This document shows, one piece after another, positions 26,531-34,848 of a stretch of DNA of 64,000 nt. The stretch is from Pseudomonas viridiflava (lineage in GTDB: Bacteria > Pseudomonadota > Gammaproteobacteria > Pseudomonadales > Pseudomonadaceae): NCBI RefSeq assembly GCF_900582625.1, contig NZ_UTIQ01000241.1, positions 979,661 through 1,043,660 of the forward strand, in the 5' to 3' direction. The notes below the pieces were generated by a model. The model had not been told where the DNA came from and did not search any database. It worked only from the letters and a program-made list of their open reading frames with translations. The position numbers were made by a program, and so were the translations under genes. The first letter of the stretch is position 1. Each line of letters begins with the position of its first letter.

Positions 26531-26597
26531 ACGCAACACGAAACACCCCCAGTTTTCGGGGACCTTGGTACAGGCAGGCCGGGGATTCCCCTTTTTT
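26531..26597 (+). ncRNA. nrsZ: NrsZ-like nitrogen-regulated small RNA (single module)
   Basis: A sigma-54 promoter predicts a start near 26530. The transcript would hold one stem-loop (CCCC..GGGG around AGTTTTC, 26546-26561) and end at GGGGATTCCCC followed by six T's, about 67 nt in all. P. aeruginosa has the NtrC/RpoN-dependent sRNA NrsZ in exactly this ntrC-PA5126 gap; there it is processed into three similar modules and the first about 60 nt suffice for activity on rhlA. Position, promoter class and size match one such module. Sequence homology was not checked. Confidence 0.75.
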
Positions 26598-26621
26598 ATT
26601 CTGCGGTTCAACCCGCAACCG

Positions 26622-27047
26622 TCACTCCGCAGTAAGGCTGATCACCAGCCGCCAGCTCCCACCCTCCGCTGTACCGTGCCACTGGGCACGCAGCGGACGG
26701 GCCGCCACCAAGTTAAGCAGCAACCCACCCTTACTTCGCAAAAGCCGCCAATTGACGTTCTTACCGTCGAGTTGCAGCTGCCCTTGTCGCGAGCTGCCTT
26801 CGGCATCAAAGCGCATTACCAGCGCACCATCCACGTGCTCGGCGGTCACTTTTGGTTCGGTTTCGGTATCGAACAGCAGCTCAAGGCCGCCTGAAACGAC
26901 CTGGACCTTCTCCAGCATGATGGGCTGCGGATCACCGAGGCGGCCAATCATCATTCCCACCAGAAAACCGAACAGCGCGAGCGAGGCGATTACCCGGAGC
27001 AATAATTTTGGCCGCGGATCGGGCTCCACAGGGGTAAAATCGTCCAC
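26622..27047 (-). CDS. conserved membrane-anchored hypothetical protein
   Basis: 141 residues if the GTG at 27047 is used; earlier in-frame starts would overlap the divergent trmL gene. One membrane helix near residues 16-38 (LLRVIASLALFGFLVGMMIG) with a short Asp/Pro-rich cytosolic tail, followed by a beta-rich periplasmic domain of about 100 residues (VQVVSGGLELLFDTETEP, GTAEGGSWRLVISLTAE). I do not recognise a family. It holds the position of PA5126 in P. aeruginosa, between the NrsZ locus and trmL. Confidence 0.7.
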   Translation of the reverse strand: MDDFTPVEPDPRPKLLLRVIASLALFGFLVGMMIGRLGDPQPIMLEKVQVVSGGLELLFDTETEPKVTAEHVDGALVMRFDAEGSSRQGQLQLDGKNVNWRLLRSKGGLLLNLVAARPLRAQWHGTAEGGSWRLVISLTAE

Positions 27048-27068
27048 GCCCTCAAGTCGGAGTCGTGC

Positions 27069-27530
27069 ATGTTTCACGTGATTTTGTTTCAACCGGAAAT
27101 CCCCCCCAATACCGGCAACATTATCAGGCTCTGCGCCAATAGCGGATGCAGTCTGCACCTGATCGAACCGATTGGTTTCGAGCTGGACGACAAGCGTCTG
27201 CGTCGTGCGGGCTTGGACTATCACGAATACGCGACGCTTACGCGCCACGCAGATCTGAACAGCTGCTTGGAAAGCCTGGGCCACCCCAGGTTATTCGCGT
27301 ACACCACCAAAGCATCGCGCCCTTTCCACGAGGCCACCTATGCCAAGGGCGACGCGCTGCTGTTTGGCCCGGAAAGTCGCGGCTTGCCCGCTGACGTACT
27401 GGAAGCGCTGCCGGCCGAGCAACGGCTGCGCCTGCCAATGCGACCGGGCTGCCGAAGCCTCAATCTCTCGAACACAGTAGCGGTTGCTGTTTATGAAGGT
27501 TGGCGTCAGCTGGGGTTTGGCCTGGACTGA
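27069..27530 (+). CDS. trmL: tRNA (cytidine(34)-2'-O)-methyltransferase
   Basis: 153 residues, the length of the small SPOUT (trefoil-knot) methyltransferases. Motif 1 PEIPPNTGNIIRLCANSGC, motif 2 LLFGPESRGLP and motif 3 RSLNLSNTVAVAVYE form the SAM-binding knot. It methylates the wobble nucleotide of tRNA-Leu isoacceptors. In other pseudomonads secB follows this gene; here a shared terminator and katA follow. Confidence 0.93.
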   Translation: MFHVILFQPEIPPNTGNIIRLCANSGCSLHLIEPIGFELDDKRLRRAGLDYHEYATLTRHADLNSCLESLGHPRLFAYTTKASRPFHEATYAKGDALLFGPESRGLPADVLEALPAEQRLRLPMRPGCRSLNLSNTVAVAVYEGWRQLGFGLD

Positions 27531-27544
27531 TTACCTCGCGAATA

Positions 27545-27578
27545 AAAAAGGCGCCCCTGAAAGGCGCCTCTTTTTTTT
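27545..27578. terminator. bidirectional terminator, trmL / katA
   Basis: GGCGCC (27550-27555) pairs with GGCGCC (27563-27568), with an A run on the left and eight T's on the right, so it can serve both convergent genes. It occupies most of the 57 bp at the proposed rearrangement junction. Confidence 0.88.
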
Positions 27579-27587
27579 GCGTAACGG

Positions 27588-29036
27588 TTATTCCACGTTT
27601 AAACCGAGCGCCTTCGCCACACCGCGCCCGTACGCTGGGTCGGCCTGGGTGAAGTGCTGGAGCTGACGCAGCTGTACGTCTCGAGTAACGCTGTGCATCG
27701 CACCCGCGATATTGCTAATGAGCAACGCTTGTTGATCGCTATTCATCAAGCGGAACAGCGCTCCTGCCTGGCTGTAGTAATCGCTGTCGGTGCGGTGGTC
27801 GTAACGGTCGGCCGCGCCTTCCAACGCCAACGCAGGCTCACGATACTGCGGCGCTTGTTTCGGCGCGCTGGCGTAGCTGTTCGGCTCGTAGTGCGTGGCG
27901 GCCCCACCATTGCCATCGAAGCGCATGGAGCCATCTCGTTGGTAGTTATTCACCGGCGATTTAGGCGCGTTCACTGGCAACTGCTGGTGGTTAGTTCCGA
28001 TGCGATAGCGATGGGCGTCGGCGTAAGCGAATACGCGGCCTTGCAGCATGCGGTCGGGCGACAACCCCACACCTGGCACCACGTTGCTCGGCGCAAACGC
28101 TGCCTGCTCAACCTCGGCAAAATAGTTCTGCGGATTACGGTTCAGCTCGATCACGCCGACCTCGATCAGCGGAAACTCCTTCTGCGACCAGGTTTTGGTC
28201 ACGTCGAACGGATTCTCGCGATGGGCAGCGGCTTGCGTCTCGGACATCACCTGAATACACACAGTCCACTTCGGAAACTCGCCGCGCTCGATAGCACCGA
28301 ACAGGTCGCGCTGGGCGTAGTCCGGGTCGGTGCCGGCCAAGCGAACAGCATCAGCGGGCGCCAGATTCTTGATGCCTTGCTGACTCTTGTAATGCCATTT
28401 CACCCAGTAACGCTCGCCGTTAGCGTTGATCAGGCTGAACGTGTGGCTGCCAAAGCCATGCATAAACCGATAACCGTCTGGGATACCGCGGTCGGAAAAC
28501 AGGATGGTGACCTGGTGCAGCGATTCAGGCGAAAGCGACCAGAAATCCCACATCATCTGCGGACTTTTAAGGTTGCTCTGCGGCAGGCGTTTTTGGGTGT
28601 GAATGAAGTCGGGAAACTTCAATGGATCGCGAATAAAGAACACCGGCGTGTTGTTGCCGACGATGTCCCAGTTGCCTTCTTCGGTATAAAACTTCAACGC
28701 AAAACCGCGCGGATCACGTTCGGTGTCAGCAGAGCCACGCTCGCCGCCCACTGTAGAAAAACGCAGGAAAATGGGCGTTTGCTTTCCGATCGCACTGAAC
28801 AGATTGGCATAGCTGTATTGAGTAATATCGCGGGTAACCGTGAAGGTTCCGTATGCGCCGGAGCCCTTGGCGTGCACTCGACGCTCAGGAATAACCTCAC
28901 GATTGAAGTGGGCGAGTTTCTCGACGAGATGGAAGTCGTCCAACAACAGCGGGCCGCGTGCGCCTGCGGTGCGAGAATTCTGGTTATCTGCAACCGGCGC
29001 GCCGCTTGCGGTTGTGAGGATAGGGGACTCGCTCAT
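27588..29036 (-). CDS. katA: monofunctional haem catalase (clade 3)
   Basis: 482 residues from the ATG at 29036, preceded by AGGAGA; six upstream codons in frame are excluded. Same length as P. aeruginosa KatA. Catalytic His in IPERRVHAKGSGAYG, haem-pocket stretch FLRFSTVGGERGSADTERD, distal Asn in DIVGNNTPVFF and proximal haem Tyr in RVFAYADAHRYRIGTNHQQLP. It converts hydrogen peroxide to water and oxygen. It follows rplQ as in other Pseudomonas, but bacterioferritin, the usual next gene, is missing. Confidence 0.95.
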   Translation of the reverse strand: MSESPILTTASGAPVADNQNSRTAGARGPLLLDDFHLVEKLAHFNREVIPERRVHAKGSGAYGTFTVTRDITQYSYANLFSAIGKQTPIFLRFSTVGGERGSADTERDPRGFALKFYTEEGNWDIVGNNTPVFFIRDPLKFPDFIHTQKRLPQSNLKSPQMMWDFWSLSPESLHQVTILFSDRGIPDGYRFMHGFGSHTFSLINANGERYWVKWHYKSQQGIKNLAPADAVRLAGTDPDYAQRDLFGAIERGEFPKWTVCIQVMSETQAAAHRENPFDVTKTWSQKEFPLIEVGVIELNRNPQNYFAEVEQAAFAPSNVVPGVGLSPDRMLQGRVFAYADAHRYRIGTNHQQLPVNAPKSPVNNYQRDGSMRFDGNGGAATHYEPNSYASAPKQAPQYREPALALEGAADRYDHRTDSDYYSQAGALFRLMNSDQQALLISNIAGAMHSVTRDVQLRQLQHFTQADPAYGRGVAKALGLNVE

Positions 29037-29090
29037 TGGTGCTCTCCTGGTCATTTCATCCGGTGTCGCCCGGCGTTGACGGAGATATTA

Positions 29091-29172
29091 AAGACCGCTA
29101 TCGAAAGGACCCAATTCATTAACCTAACGCTATCGATAGGTAAACTCTTTCACTCAGCGCCATTCCGATAGA
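29091..29172 (-). promoter_or_regulatory. repeated CTATCGAWAGG elements upstream of katA
   Basis: CGCTATCGAAAGG and CGCTATCGATAGG lie 32 bp apart, and another ATAG lies 32 bp after the second ATAG. CTAT/ATAG units recall OxyR sites, but the spacing does not fit the ATAG-N7-CTAT rule. A peroxide-responsive control region is plausible here from context only. Confidence 0.3.
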
Positions 29173-29190
29173 GAGGCTTTCTTCGGGCAT

Positions 29191-29220
29191 AAAAAAACCG
29201 GGCCAGGCCCGGTTTTTTTT
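29191..29220 (-). terminator. terminator of the alpha operon after rplQ
   Basis: CCGGGC / GCCCGG stem with 3-nt loop, T-rich on both sides. On the minus strand it ends the rplQ transcript before katA. Confidence 0.9.
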
Positions 29221-29233
29221 TACAACCTACGAC

Positions 29234-29620
29234 TTACTCAGCGTCTACAGCTGCGCCGCCGACCGGACGGTCAACCAGCTCAACATAAGCCATTGGAGCA
29301 TTGTCGCCAGCGCGGAAACCGCACTTGAGGATACGCAGGTAACCGCCCTGACGGGTGGCGTAGCGCTTGCCCAGGTCGTTGAACAGCTTGCCAACGATGG
29401 CTTTCGAACGAGTACGGTCGAAGGCCAAACGACGGTTAGCCAGACTATCTTCTTTAGCCAGGGTAATCAGCGGCTCGGCTACGCGACGCAGTTCCTTGGC
29501 CTTAGGCAGGGTCGTTTTGATCAGCTCGTGCTCAAACAGCGACACCGCCATGTTTTGAAACATGGCCTTGCGGTGAGCGCTAGTGCGGCTCAGGTGACGA
29601 CCACTCTTACGATGACGCAT
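29234..29620 (-). CDS. rplQ: 50S ribosomal protein L17
   Basis: 128 residues from MRHRKSGRHLSRTSAHRKAM; six in-frame codons upstream are not used. L17 is an early-assembling 50S protein near the exit tunnel. Last gene of the alpha operon, 42 bp after rpoA. The C-terminus has an acidic extension after the conserved GGYLRILKCGFRAGDNAPMA core. Confidence 0.98.
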   Translation of the reverse strand: MRHRKSGRHLSRTSAHRKAMFQNMAVSLFEHELIKTTLPKAKELRRVAEPLITLAKEDSLANRRLAFDRTRSKAIVGKLFNDLGKRYATRQGGYLRILKCGFRAGDNAPMAYVELVDRPVGGAAVDAE

Positions 29621-29662
29621 GGTTCTATTCCTTACCAAACTTACGTTCGGTGATTACGACGA

Positions 29663-30664
29663 TCAGGCAGTCGCCTTGTCGTCCTTCTTAAGACTTGCCG
29701 GTGGCCAGTTGTCCAGGCGCATACCGAGAGAAAGACCACGAGAGGCCAGCACGTCCTTGATCTCAGTCAGGGACTTTTTGCCCAAGTTCGGAGTTTTCAA
29801 CAGCTCTACTTCGGTGCGCTGAATCAGGTCGCCGATGTAGTAGATGTTCTCCGCCTTCAGGCAGTTGGCCGAACGAACGGTCAATTCCAGGTCATCAACC
29901 GGACGCAGCAGGATCGGATCGATCTCATCTTCCTGCTCGATCACCACTGGCTCACTGTCACCTTTGAGATCGACGAACGCAGCCAACTGCTGTTGCAGAA
30001 TGGTTGCAGCGCGGCGGATGGCCTCTTCAGGATCCAGGGTACCGTTGGTTTCCAGGTCAATAACCAGCTTGTCAAGGTTAGTACGCTGCTCAACACGGGC
30101 GTTTTCAACAACGTACGCAACACGGCGTACGGGGCTGAAAGAAGAGTCCAACTGCAAGCGACCAATGCTGCGGCTTTCGTCTTCATCACTCTGACGCGAA
30201 TCAGCAGGCTCATAGCCGCGACCACGAGCCACAGTCAGCTTCATGTTCAGTGCGCCGTTAGAAGCCAGGTTGGCAATAACGTGATCACCGTTGACGATCT
30301 CGACATCATGATCCAGCTGAATATCGGCAGCGGTAACAACGCCCGAGCCCTTCTTCGCCAGTGTCAGAGTCACTTCGTCACGACCGTGCAACTTGACAGC
30401 CAGACCTTTCAGGTTGAGCAGGATTTCAATTACGTCTTCCTGTACACCTTCGATGGCGCTGTACTCGTGGAGTACACCGTCAATCTCGGCCTCGACTACT
30501 GCACAGCCAGGCATTGAGGACAACAAAATGCGACGCAGCGCGTTGCCCAACGTGTGGCCAAAACCACGCTCGAGAGGCTCGAGAGTGATTTTAGCGCGGG
30601 TCGGACTGACCACCTGCACATCAATATGGCGGGGGGTCAGGAACTCATTTACCGAAATCTGCAT
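29663..30664 (-). CDS. rpoA: RNA polymerase alpha subunit
   Basis: 333 residues, standard for Pseudomonas. The N-terminal assembly domain (about 1-235) includes LEPLERGFGHTLGNALRR; the linker leads to the C-terminal DNA- and activator-contact domain (about 250-320) with CLKAENIYYIGDLIQRTEVELLK split across it and LGKKSLTEIKDVLASRGLSLG. Lies 22 bp after rpsD and before rplQ in the alpha operon. Confidence 0.99.
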   Translation of the reverse strand: MQISVNEFLTPRHIDVQVVSPTRAKITLEPLERGFGHTLGNALRRILLSSMPGCAVVEAEIDGVLHEYSAIEGVQEDVIEILLNLKGLAVKLHGRDEVTLTLAKKGSGVVTAADIQLDHDVEIVNGDHVIANLASNGALNMKLTVARGRGYEPADSRQSDEDESRSIGRLQLDSSFSPVRRVAYVVENARVEQRTNLDKLVIDLETNGTLDPEEAIRRAATILQQQLAAFVDLKGDSEPVVIEQEDEIDPILLRPVDDLELTVRSANCLKAENIYYIGDLIQRTEVELLKTPNLGKKSLTEIKDVLASRGLSLGMRLDNWPPASLKKDDKATA

Positions 30665-30686
30665 GGATGCACCTATTTTCTAGCCC

Positions 30687-31307
30687 TTACTTGGAGTAGA
30701 GCTCGACAATCAGGCTTTCGTTGATGTCAGCCGAGAGGTCACTGCGAGCTGGAACGTTCTTGAAAACGCCCGACTTCTTCTCAGTGTCAACATCGACCCA
30801 CTCAACGCGGCCACGCTGGGCACACAGCTCAAGAGCTTGAACAATGCGCAGCTGATTCTTCGATTTCTCGCGAACTGCAACCACGTCACCAGCACGAACC
30901 TGGTAGGACGGGATGTTTACAGTTTTACCGTTGATGCTGATCGCTTTGTGCGAAACCAGCTGACGGGATTCGGCACGGGTAGCGCCAAAGCCCATACGGT
31001 ATACAACGTTATCCAGACGGCATTCGAGCAGTTGCAGCAGGTTCTCACCAGTAGCGCCTTTTTTGCCGGCAGCTTCTTTGTAGTAACCGCTGAATTGACG
31101 CTCGAGCACGCCATAGATACGACGGACCTTCTGCTTTTCACGCAGTTGGGTACCGTAGTCGGATTGGCGACCGCGGCGCTGACCGTGGATACCAGGGGCA
31201 GCTTCAATGTTGCACTTCGATTCCAGGGCGCGAACGCCGCTTTTCAGGAACAGGTCAGTGCCTTCACGACGCGCCAGTTTGCATTTTGGACCAATGTAAC
31301 GAGCCAT
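30687..31307 (-). CDS. rpsD: 30S ribosomal protein S4
   Basis: 206 residues, starting ARYIGPKCKLARREGTDLFL. Primary 16S rRNA binder that starts 30S assembly; in E. coli it also represses the alpha operon. The S4 RNA-binding domain is seen at LDNVVYRMGFGATRAESRQ. 22 bp before rpoA, 17 bp after rpsK. Confidence 0.98.
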   Translation of the reverse strand: MARYIGPKCKLARREGTDLFLKSGVRALESKCNIEAAPGIHGQRRGRQSDYGTQLREKQKVRRIYGVLERQFSGYYKEAAGKKGATGENLLQLLECRLDNVVYRMGFGATRAESRQLVSHKAISINGKTVNIPSYQVRAGDVVAVREKSKNQLRIVQALELCAQRGRVEWVDVDTEKKSGVFKNVPARSDLSADINESLIVELYSK

Positions 31308-31324
31308 TATCTATCGTCTCCTGA

Positions 31325-31714
31325 TTACACGCGGCGCTTCTTCGGCGGACGGCACCCGTTATGCGGGATTGGCGTCACGTCGGTGATGCTGGCGATCTTG
31401 TAACCGCAGCCGTTCAACGCACGGACAGCGGACTCACGACCTGGACCTGGGCCCTTGACGTTAACGTCGAGGTTTTTCAGGCCATATTCCAGCGCAGCTT
31501 GACCAGCACGTTCAGCAGCTACTTGAGCAGCGAACGGAGTGGACTTGCGTGAACCGCGGAAACCCGAACCACCAGAGGTAGCCCACGAAAGGGCGTTACC
31601 TTGACGATCGGTAATGGTCACAATGGTGTTATTAAAAGACGCGTGGATGTGGGCGATGCCATCAACCACTGTCTTTTTGACTTTTTTACGAGGACGAGCA
31701 GCAGGTTTTGCCAT
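31325..31714 (-). CDS. rpsK: 30S ribosomal protein S11
   Basis: 129 residues. Platform protein contacting mRNA near the E site; conserved GIAHIHASFNNTIVTITDRQ and the C-terminal NGCRPPKKRRV tail. Lies between rpsM (30 bp) and rpsD in the alpha operon. Confidence 0.98.
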   Translation of the reverse strand: MAKPAARPRKKVKKTVVDGIAHIHASFNNTIVTITDRQGNALSWATSGGSGFRGSRKSTPFAAQVAAERAGQAALEYGLKNLDVNVKGPGPGRESAVRALNGCGYKIASITDVTPIPHNGCRPPKKRRV

Positions 31715-31744
31715 GACTAGATTCCTGTCGATTCGCGGGCGCGA

Positions 31745-32101
31745 TTACTTGCGGATCGGCTTACGCGGACCCTTACGGGTACGTGCGTTGGTCTTGGTAC
31801 GCTGGCCACGGACCGGAAGGCCGCGACGGTGACGAAGGCCGCGGTAGCAACCCAGGTCCATCAAGCGCTTGATTTTCATGTTGACTTCACGGCGCAGGTC
31901 ACCTTCGGTGTTTACCTTTGCCACTTCGCCACGCAGAAGCTCAATCTGCTCATCGCTCAGATCTTTGATCTTTGCCGCCGGGTTAACCCCGGTGGTTGCG
32001 CAAATTTTTTGCGCAGTTGTGCGACCAACACCGAAGATGTAGGTCAGCGAGATAACAGTATGCTTGTTATCTGGAATGTTGACGCCTGCAATACGGGCCA
32101 T
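31745..32101 (-). CDS. rpsM: 30S ribosomal protein S13
   Basis: 118 residues, MARIAGVNIPDNKHTVISL at the start and the basic tail KTNARTRKGPRKPIRK at the end, which contacts P-site tRNA. First gene of the alpha operon, with a good promoter 60-90 bp upstream. Confidence 0.98.
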   Translation of the reverse strand: MARIAGVNIPDNKHTVISLTYIFGVGRTTAQKICATTGVNPAAKIKDLSDEQIELLRGEVAKVNTEGDLRREVNMKIKRLMDLGCYRGLRHRRGLPVRGQRTKTNARTRKGPRKPIRK

Positions 32102-32159
32102 TCAATGAAACTCCAATTGACAGCTACCTACGCCCCGGAAGCCAAGAAAAGGGCGCGAG

Positions 32160-32188
32160 ATATTAACGCTGTAATAACAAATAAGCAA
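32160..32188 (-). promoter_or_regulatory. sigma-70 promoter of the alpha operon (rpsM)
   Basis: On the minus strand TTGCTT (32188-32183) and TAATAT (32165-32160) are 17 bp apart. The -35 box overlaps the U-rich tail of the hairpin that follows rpmJ, so end of spc and start of alpha transcription are packed together. Confidence 0.75.
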
Positions 32189-32212
32189 CCCGACAGCGCA
32201 CTAGCTGCCGGG
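32184..32212 (-). terminator. hairpin at the spc/alpha operon boundary
   Basis: In minus-strand RNA CCCGGCAGC pairs with GCUGUCGGG (one G-U pair, loop UAGUGC) and is followed by UUGCUUAUUUGUUAUU. It is a moderate terminator or attenuator between rpmJ and rpsM. Confidence 0.6.
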
Positions 32213-32232
32213 CTTATAGCTTTTGATCACAC

Positions 32233-32349
32233 TCAGCCTTGGCGCTGTTTGTGACGCGGTTCTGCACTGCAGATAACTCGCACGACACCTTCACGGCGAA
32301 TAATCTTGCAGTTGCGGCACAGCTTTTTCACCGATGCACGAACTTTCAT
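32233..32349 (-). CDS. rpmJ: 50S ribosomal protein L36
   Basis: 38 residues, [20 protein letters not shown] at the start. Zinc-ribbon form with Cys11, Cys14, Cys27 and His33 all present, so this is the zinc-binding version. It follows secY by 28 bp and ends the spc operon. Confidence 0.97.
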
Positions 32350-32377
32350 CACCAACTCCTCGAACCTTATGGACACA

Positions 32378-33706
32378 TTAACGGAGCATGCCGTTGCCGT
32401 AGCCCTTCAGGTTGGCTTTCTTCATCAGGGATTCGTACTGGTGCGAAACGAGGTGCGATTGTACTTGGGACATAAAGTCCATCACAACCACTACCACGAT
32501 CAGCAACGAGGTCCCGCCAAGGTAGAACGGCACGTTTGCGGCAACCACCAGGAACTGGGGCAGCAAACAAACAGCCATCATGTACAAAGCACCGAACATG
32601 GTTAAGCGAGTCAACACGCCATCGATATAGCGCGCCGATTGCTCACCTGGACGGATGCCAGGAATAAAGGCACCAGACTTCTTCAGGTTTTCCGCTACGT
32701 CTTTCGGGTTGAACATCAACGCTGTGTAGAAGAAGCAGAAGAAAACAATCCCCGCACTAAACAGCAAAATATTCAACGGCTGACCAGGAGCGATAGCCTG
32801 CGAAACATCCTGAAGCCAGCCCAAACCTGCAGACTGACCAAACCAGGCACCCAGCGAAGCCGGGAACAACAGAAGGCTACTGGCAAAAATCGCCGGAATA
32901 ACGCCGGCCATGTTTACCTTCAGCGGCAAGTGGCTCGTCTGTGCAGCGAAAACCTTGCGGCCCTGCTGACGCTTGGCGTAATGCACAGCGATACGACGCT
33001 GGCCACGCTCAATGAACACCACGAAACCGATGATCGCTACCGCGAGAAGACCGATTGCAACCAGAGCGAAGATGTTGATATCACCCTGACGCGCAGACTC
33101 GAAAGACTGCCCAATTGCACGCGGCAAACCAGCGACAATACCTGAGAAGATCAACATCGAGATGCCGTTGCCGACACCGCGCTCAGTGATCTGCTCACCC
33201 AGCCACATCATGAACATGGCACCAGCAACAAATGTGCTGACTGCCACGAAGTGAAAGCCGAAATCGCCCGAGAACGCTACACCCTGACCAGCCAGGCCAA
33301 CGGACATGCCGGTTGCCTGTACAAACGCCAGAATCAAGGTGCCGTAGCGGGTGTACTGGCTAATCTTGCGACGGCCAGATTCACCTTCCTTCTTCAACTG
33401 CTCCAGCTGCGGGCTAACAGCAGTCATGAGCTGCATGATGATCGATGCCGAAATATACGGCATGATCCCCAGTGCAAAAATGCTCATGCGCTCCAGCGCG
33501 CCGCCGGAAAACATGTTGAACAAGCTAAGAATGGTCCCCTCGTTCTGCCGAAACAGATCCGCCAGCCGGTCCGGGTTGATACCTGGAACTGGGATGTGTG
33601 CACCTATCCGATAGACGATGATCGCCAACAGGAGAAAGCGCAGACGAGCCCAGAGCTCGGATAACCCGCCATTGCTGAGCGCTGAGAGAGCACCTTGCTT
33701 AGCCAT
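32378..33706 (-). CDS. secY: protein translocase subunit SecY
   Basis: 442 residues with ten membrane helices, the channel of the Sec translocon with SecE and SecG. Conserved features: plug region after [15 protein letters not shown], cytosolic loop with [20 protein letters not shown], and late loop [23 protein letters not shown] sequence (here [19 protein letters not shown]). It abuts rplO with no gap and precedes rpmJ in the spc operon. Confidence 0.98.
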
Positions 33707-34141
33707 TTATTCCTCGAATTTGCCGCCAGCTGCTTCGATAGCCGCGCGCGCACCTTTGGTGGCCGCGATACCTTTGAGGGTCACCGCACGAGTAATCTCA
33801 CCGGACAGCATCACTTTCACGCGCTGTACGTTTTGATTAATCAGGTTGGCATCCTTCAGGGACTGCAAAGTCACAACATCGCCTTCCACTTTATTCAGCT
33901 CGGAAGTGCGAACTTCTGCACGATCCATAGCCTTCAGGGAGACGAAGCCGAACTTCGGCAGACGACGATGCAGCGGCTGTTGACCGCCTTCAAAGCCCGG
34001 AGCGATGGTGCCACCGGAGCGGGAGGTCTGACCTTTGTGGCCGCGGCCACCAGTCTTACCCAAACCGCTACCGATACCACGGCCCGGACGGTGCTTCTCG
34101 CGACGGGAACCCGGCGCAGGACTCAGATCGTTCAGGTACAT
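33707..34141 (-). CDS. rplO: 50S ribosomal protein L15
   Basis: 144 residues. Gly/Arg-rich N-terminal extension (GSRREKHRPGRGIGSGLGKT) that threads into 23S rRNA. Three bases after rpmD and directly before secY. Confidence 0.98.
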   Translation of the reverse strand: MYLNDLSPAPGSRREKHRPGRGIGSGLGKTGGRGHKGQTSRSGGTIAPGFEGGQQPLHRRLPKFGFVSLKAMDRAEVRTSELNKVEGDVVTLQSLKDANLINQNVQRVKVMLSGEITRAVTLKGIAATKGARAAIEAAGGKFEE

Positions 34142-34144
34142 GTG

Positions 34145-34321
34145 TTAACCCTCAACTCGCAGCATGTAGTAAGCCTTATTGATCATCCCGCGATTCTCGG
34201 GAGTATCCTGGACTTCTACAGTGTGACCGATGCGACGCAGACCCAAACCCTTAACGCACAGTTTGTGGTTAGGGATGCGGCCGGTCATGCTTTTGATCAG
34301 CGTAACTTTAACGGTAGCCAT
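34145..34321 (-). CDS. rpmD: 50S ribosomal protein L30
   Basis: 58 residues, beginning [20 protein letters not shown] and ending YYMLRVEG. Two bases separate it from rpsE and three from rplO. Confidence 0.97.
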
Positions 34322-34323
34322 GA

Positions 34324-34845
34324 TCAGCGGATCTCCTCGACGCTCTTGCCGCGCTTGGCAGCAATAGAACCTGGGGATTGCATAGCTTTCAAACCTTTGA
34401 AAGTGGCGTGAACCACGTTTACCGGGTTAGTCGAGCCGTAGCACTTGGCCAATACGTTCTGCACGCCAGCAACTTCGAGGACAGCACGCATAGCGCCGCC
34501 AGCGATGATACCGGTACCTTCAGAAGCAGGCTGCATGTATACCTTGGAGGCGCCATGGGCAGACTTCATTGCGTATTGCAGAGTAGTGCCGTTAAGGTCC
34601 ACTTGAATCATGTTGCGACGAGCAGCTTCCATCGCTTTCTGGATAGCAGCTGGTACTTCGCGAGACTTGCCACGACCGAAACCTACACGGCCCTTGCCAT
34701 CACCCACCACGGTCAACGCGGTGAAAGTGAAGATACGGCCGCCTTTTACGGTTTTAGCTACACGATTAACCTGAACCAGTTTCTCGATGTAGCCTTCGTC
34801 GTTGCCGTTGTCACGGCTGTCGCGTCTTTGATCGTTATTTGCCAT
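34324..34845 (-). CDS. rpsE: 30S ribosomal protein S5 with small N-terminal insertion
   Basis: 173 residues. Decoding-fidelity protein of the 30S body; the spectinomycin-contact loop region [20 protein letters not shown] is normal. Compared from memory with the 166-residue P. aeruginosa protein (MANNDQKRDEGYIEK), this one has about seven additional residues, SRDNGND, after MANNDQRRD. Spc operon, 3 bp from rplR. Confidence 0.97.
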
Positions 34846-34848
34846 AAC

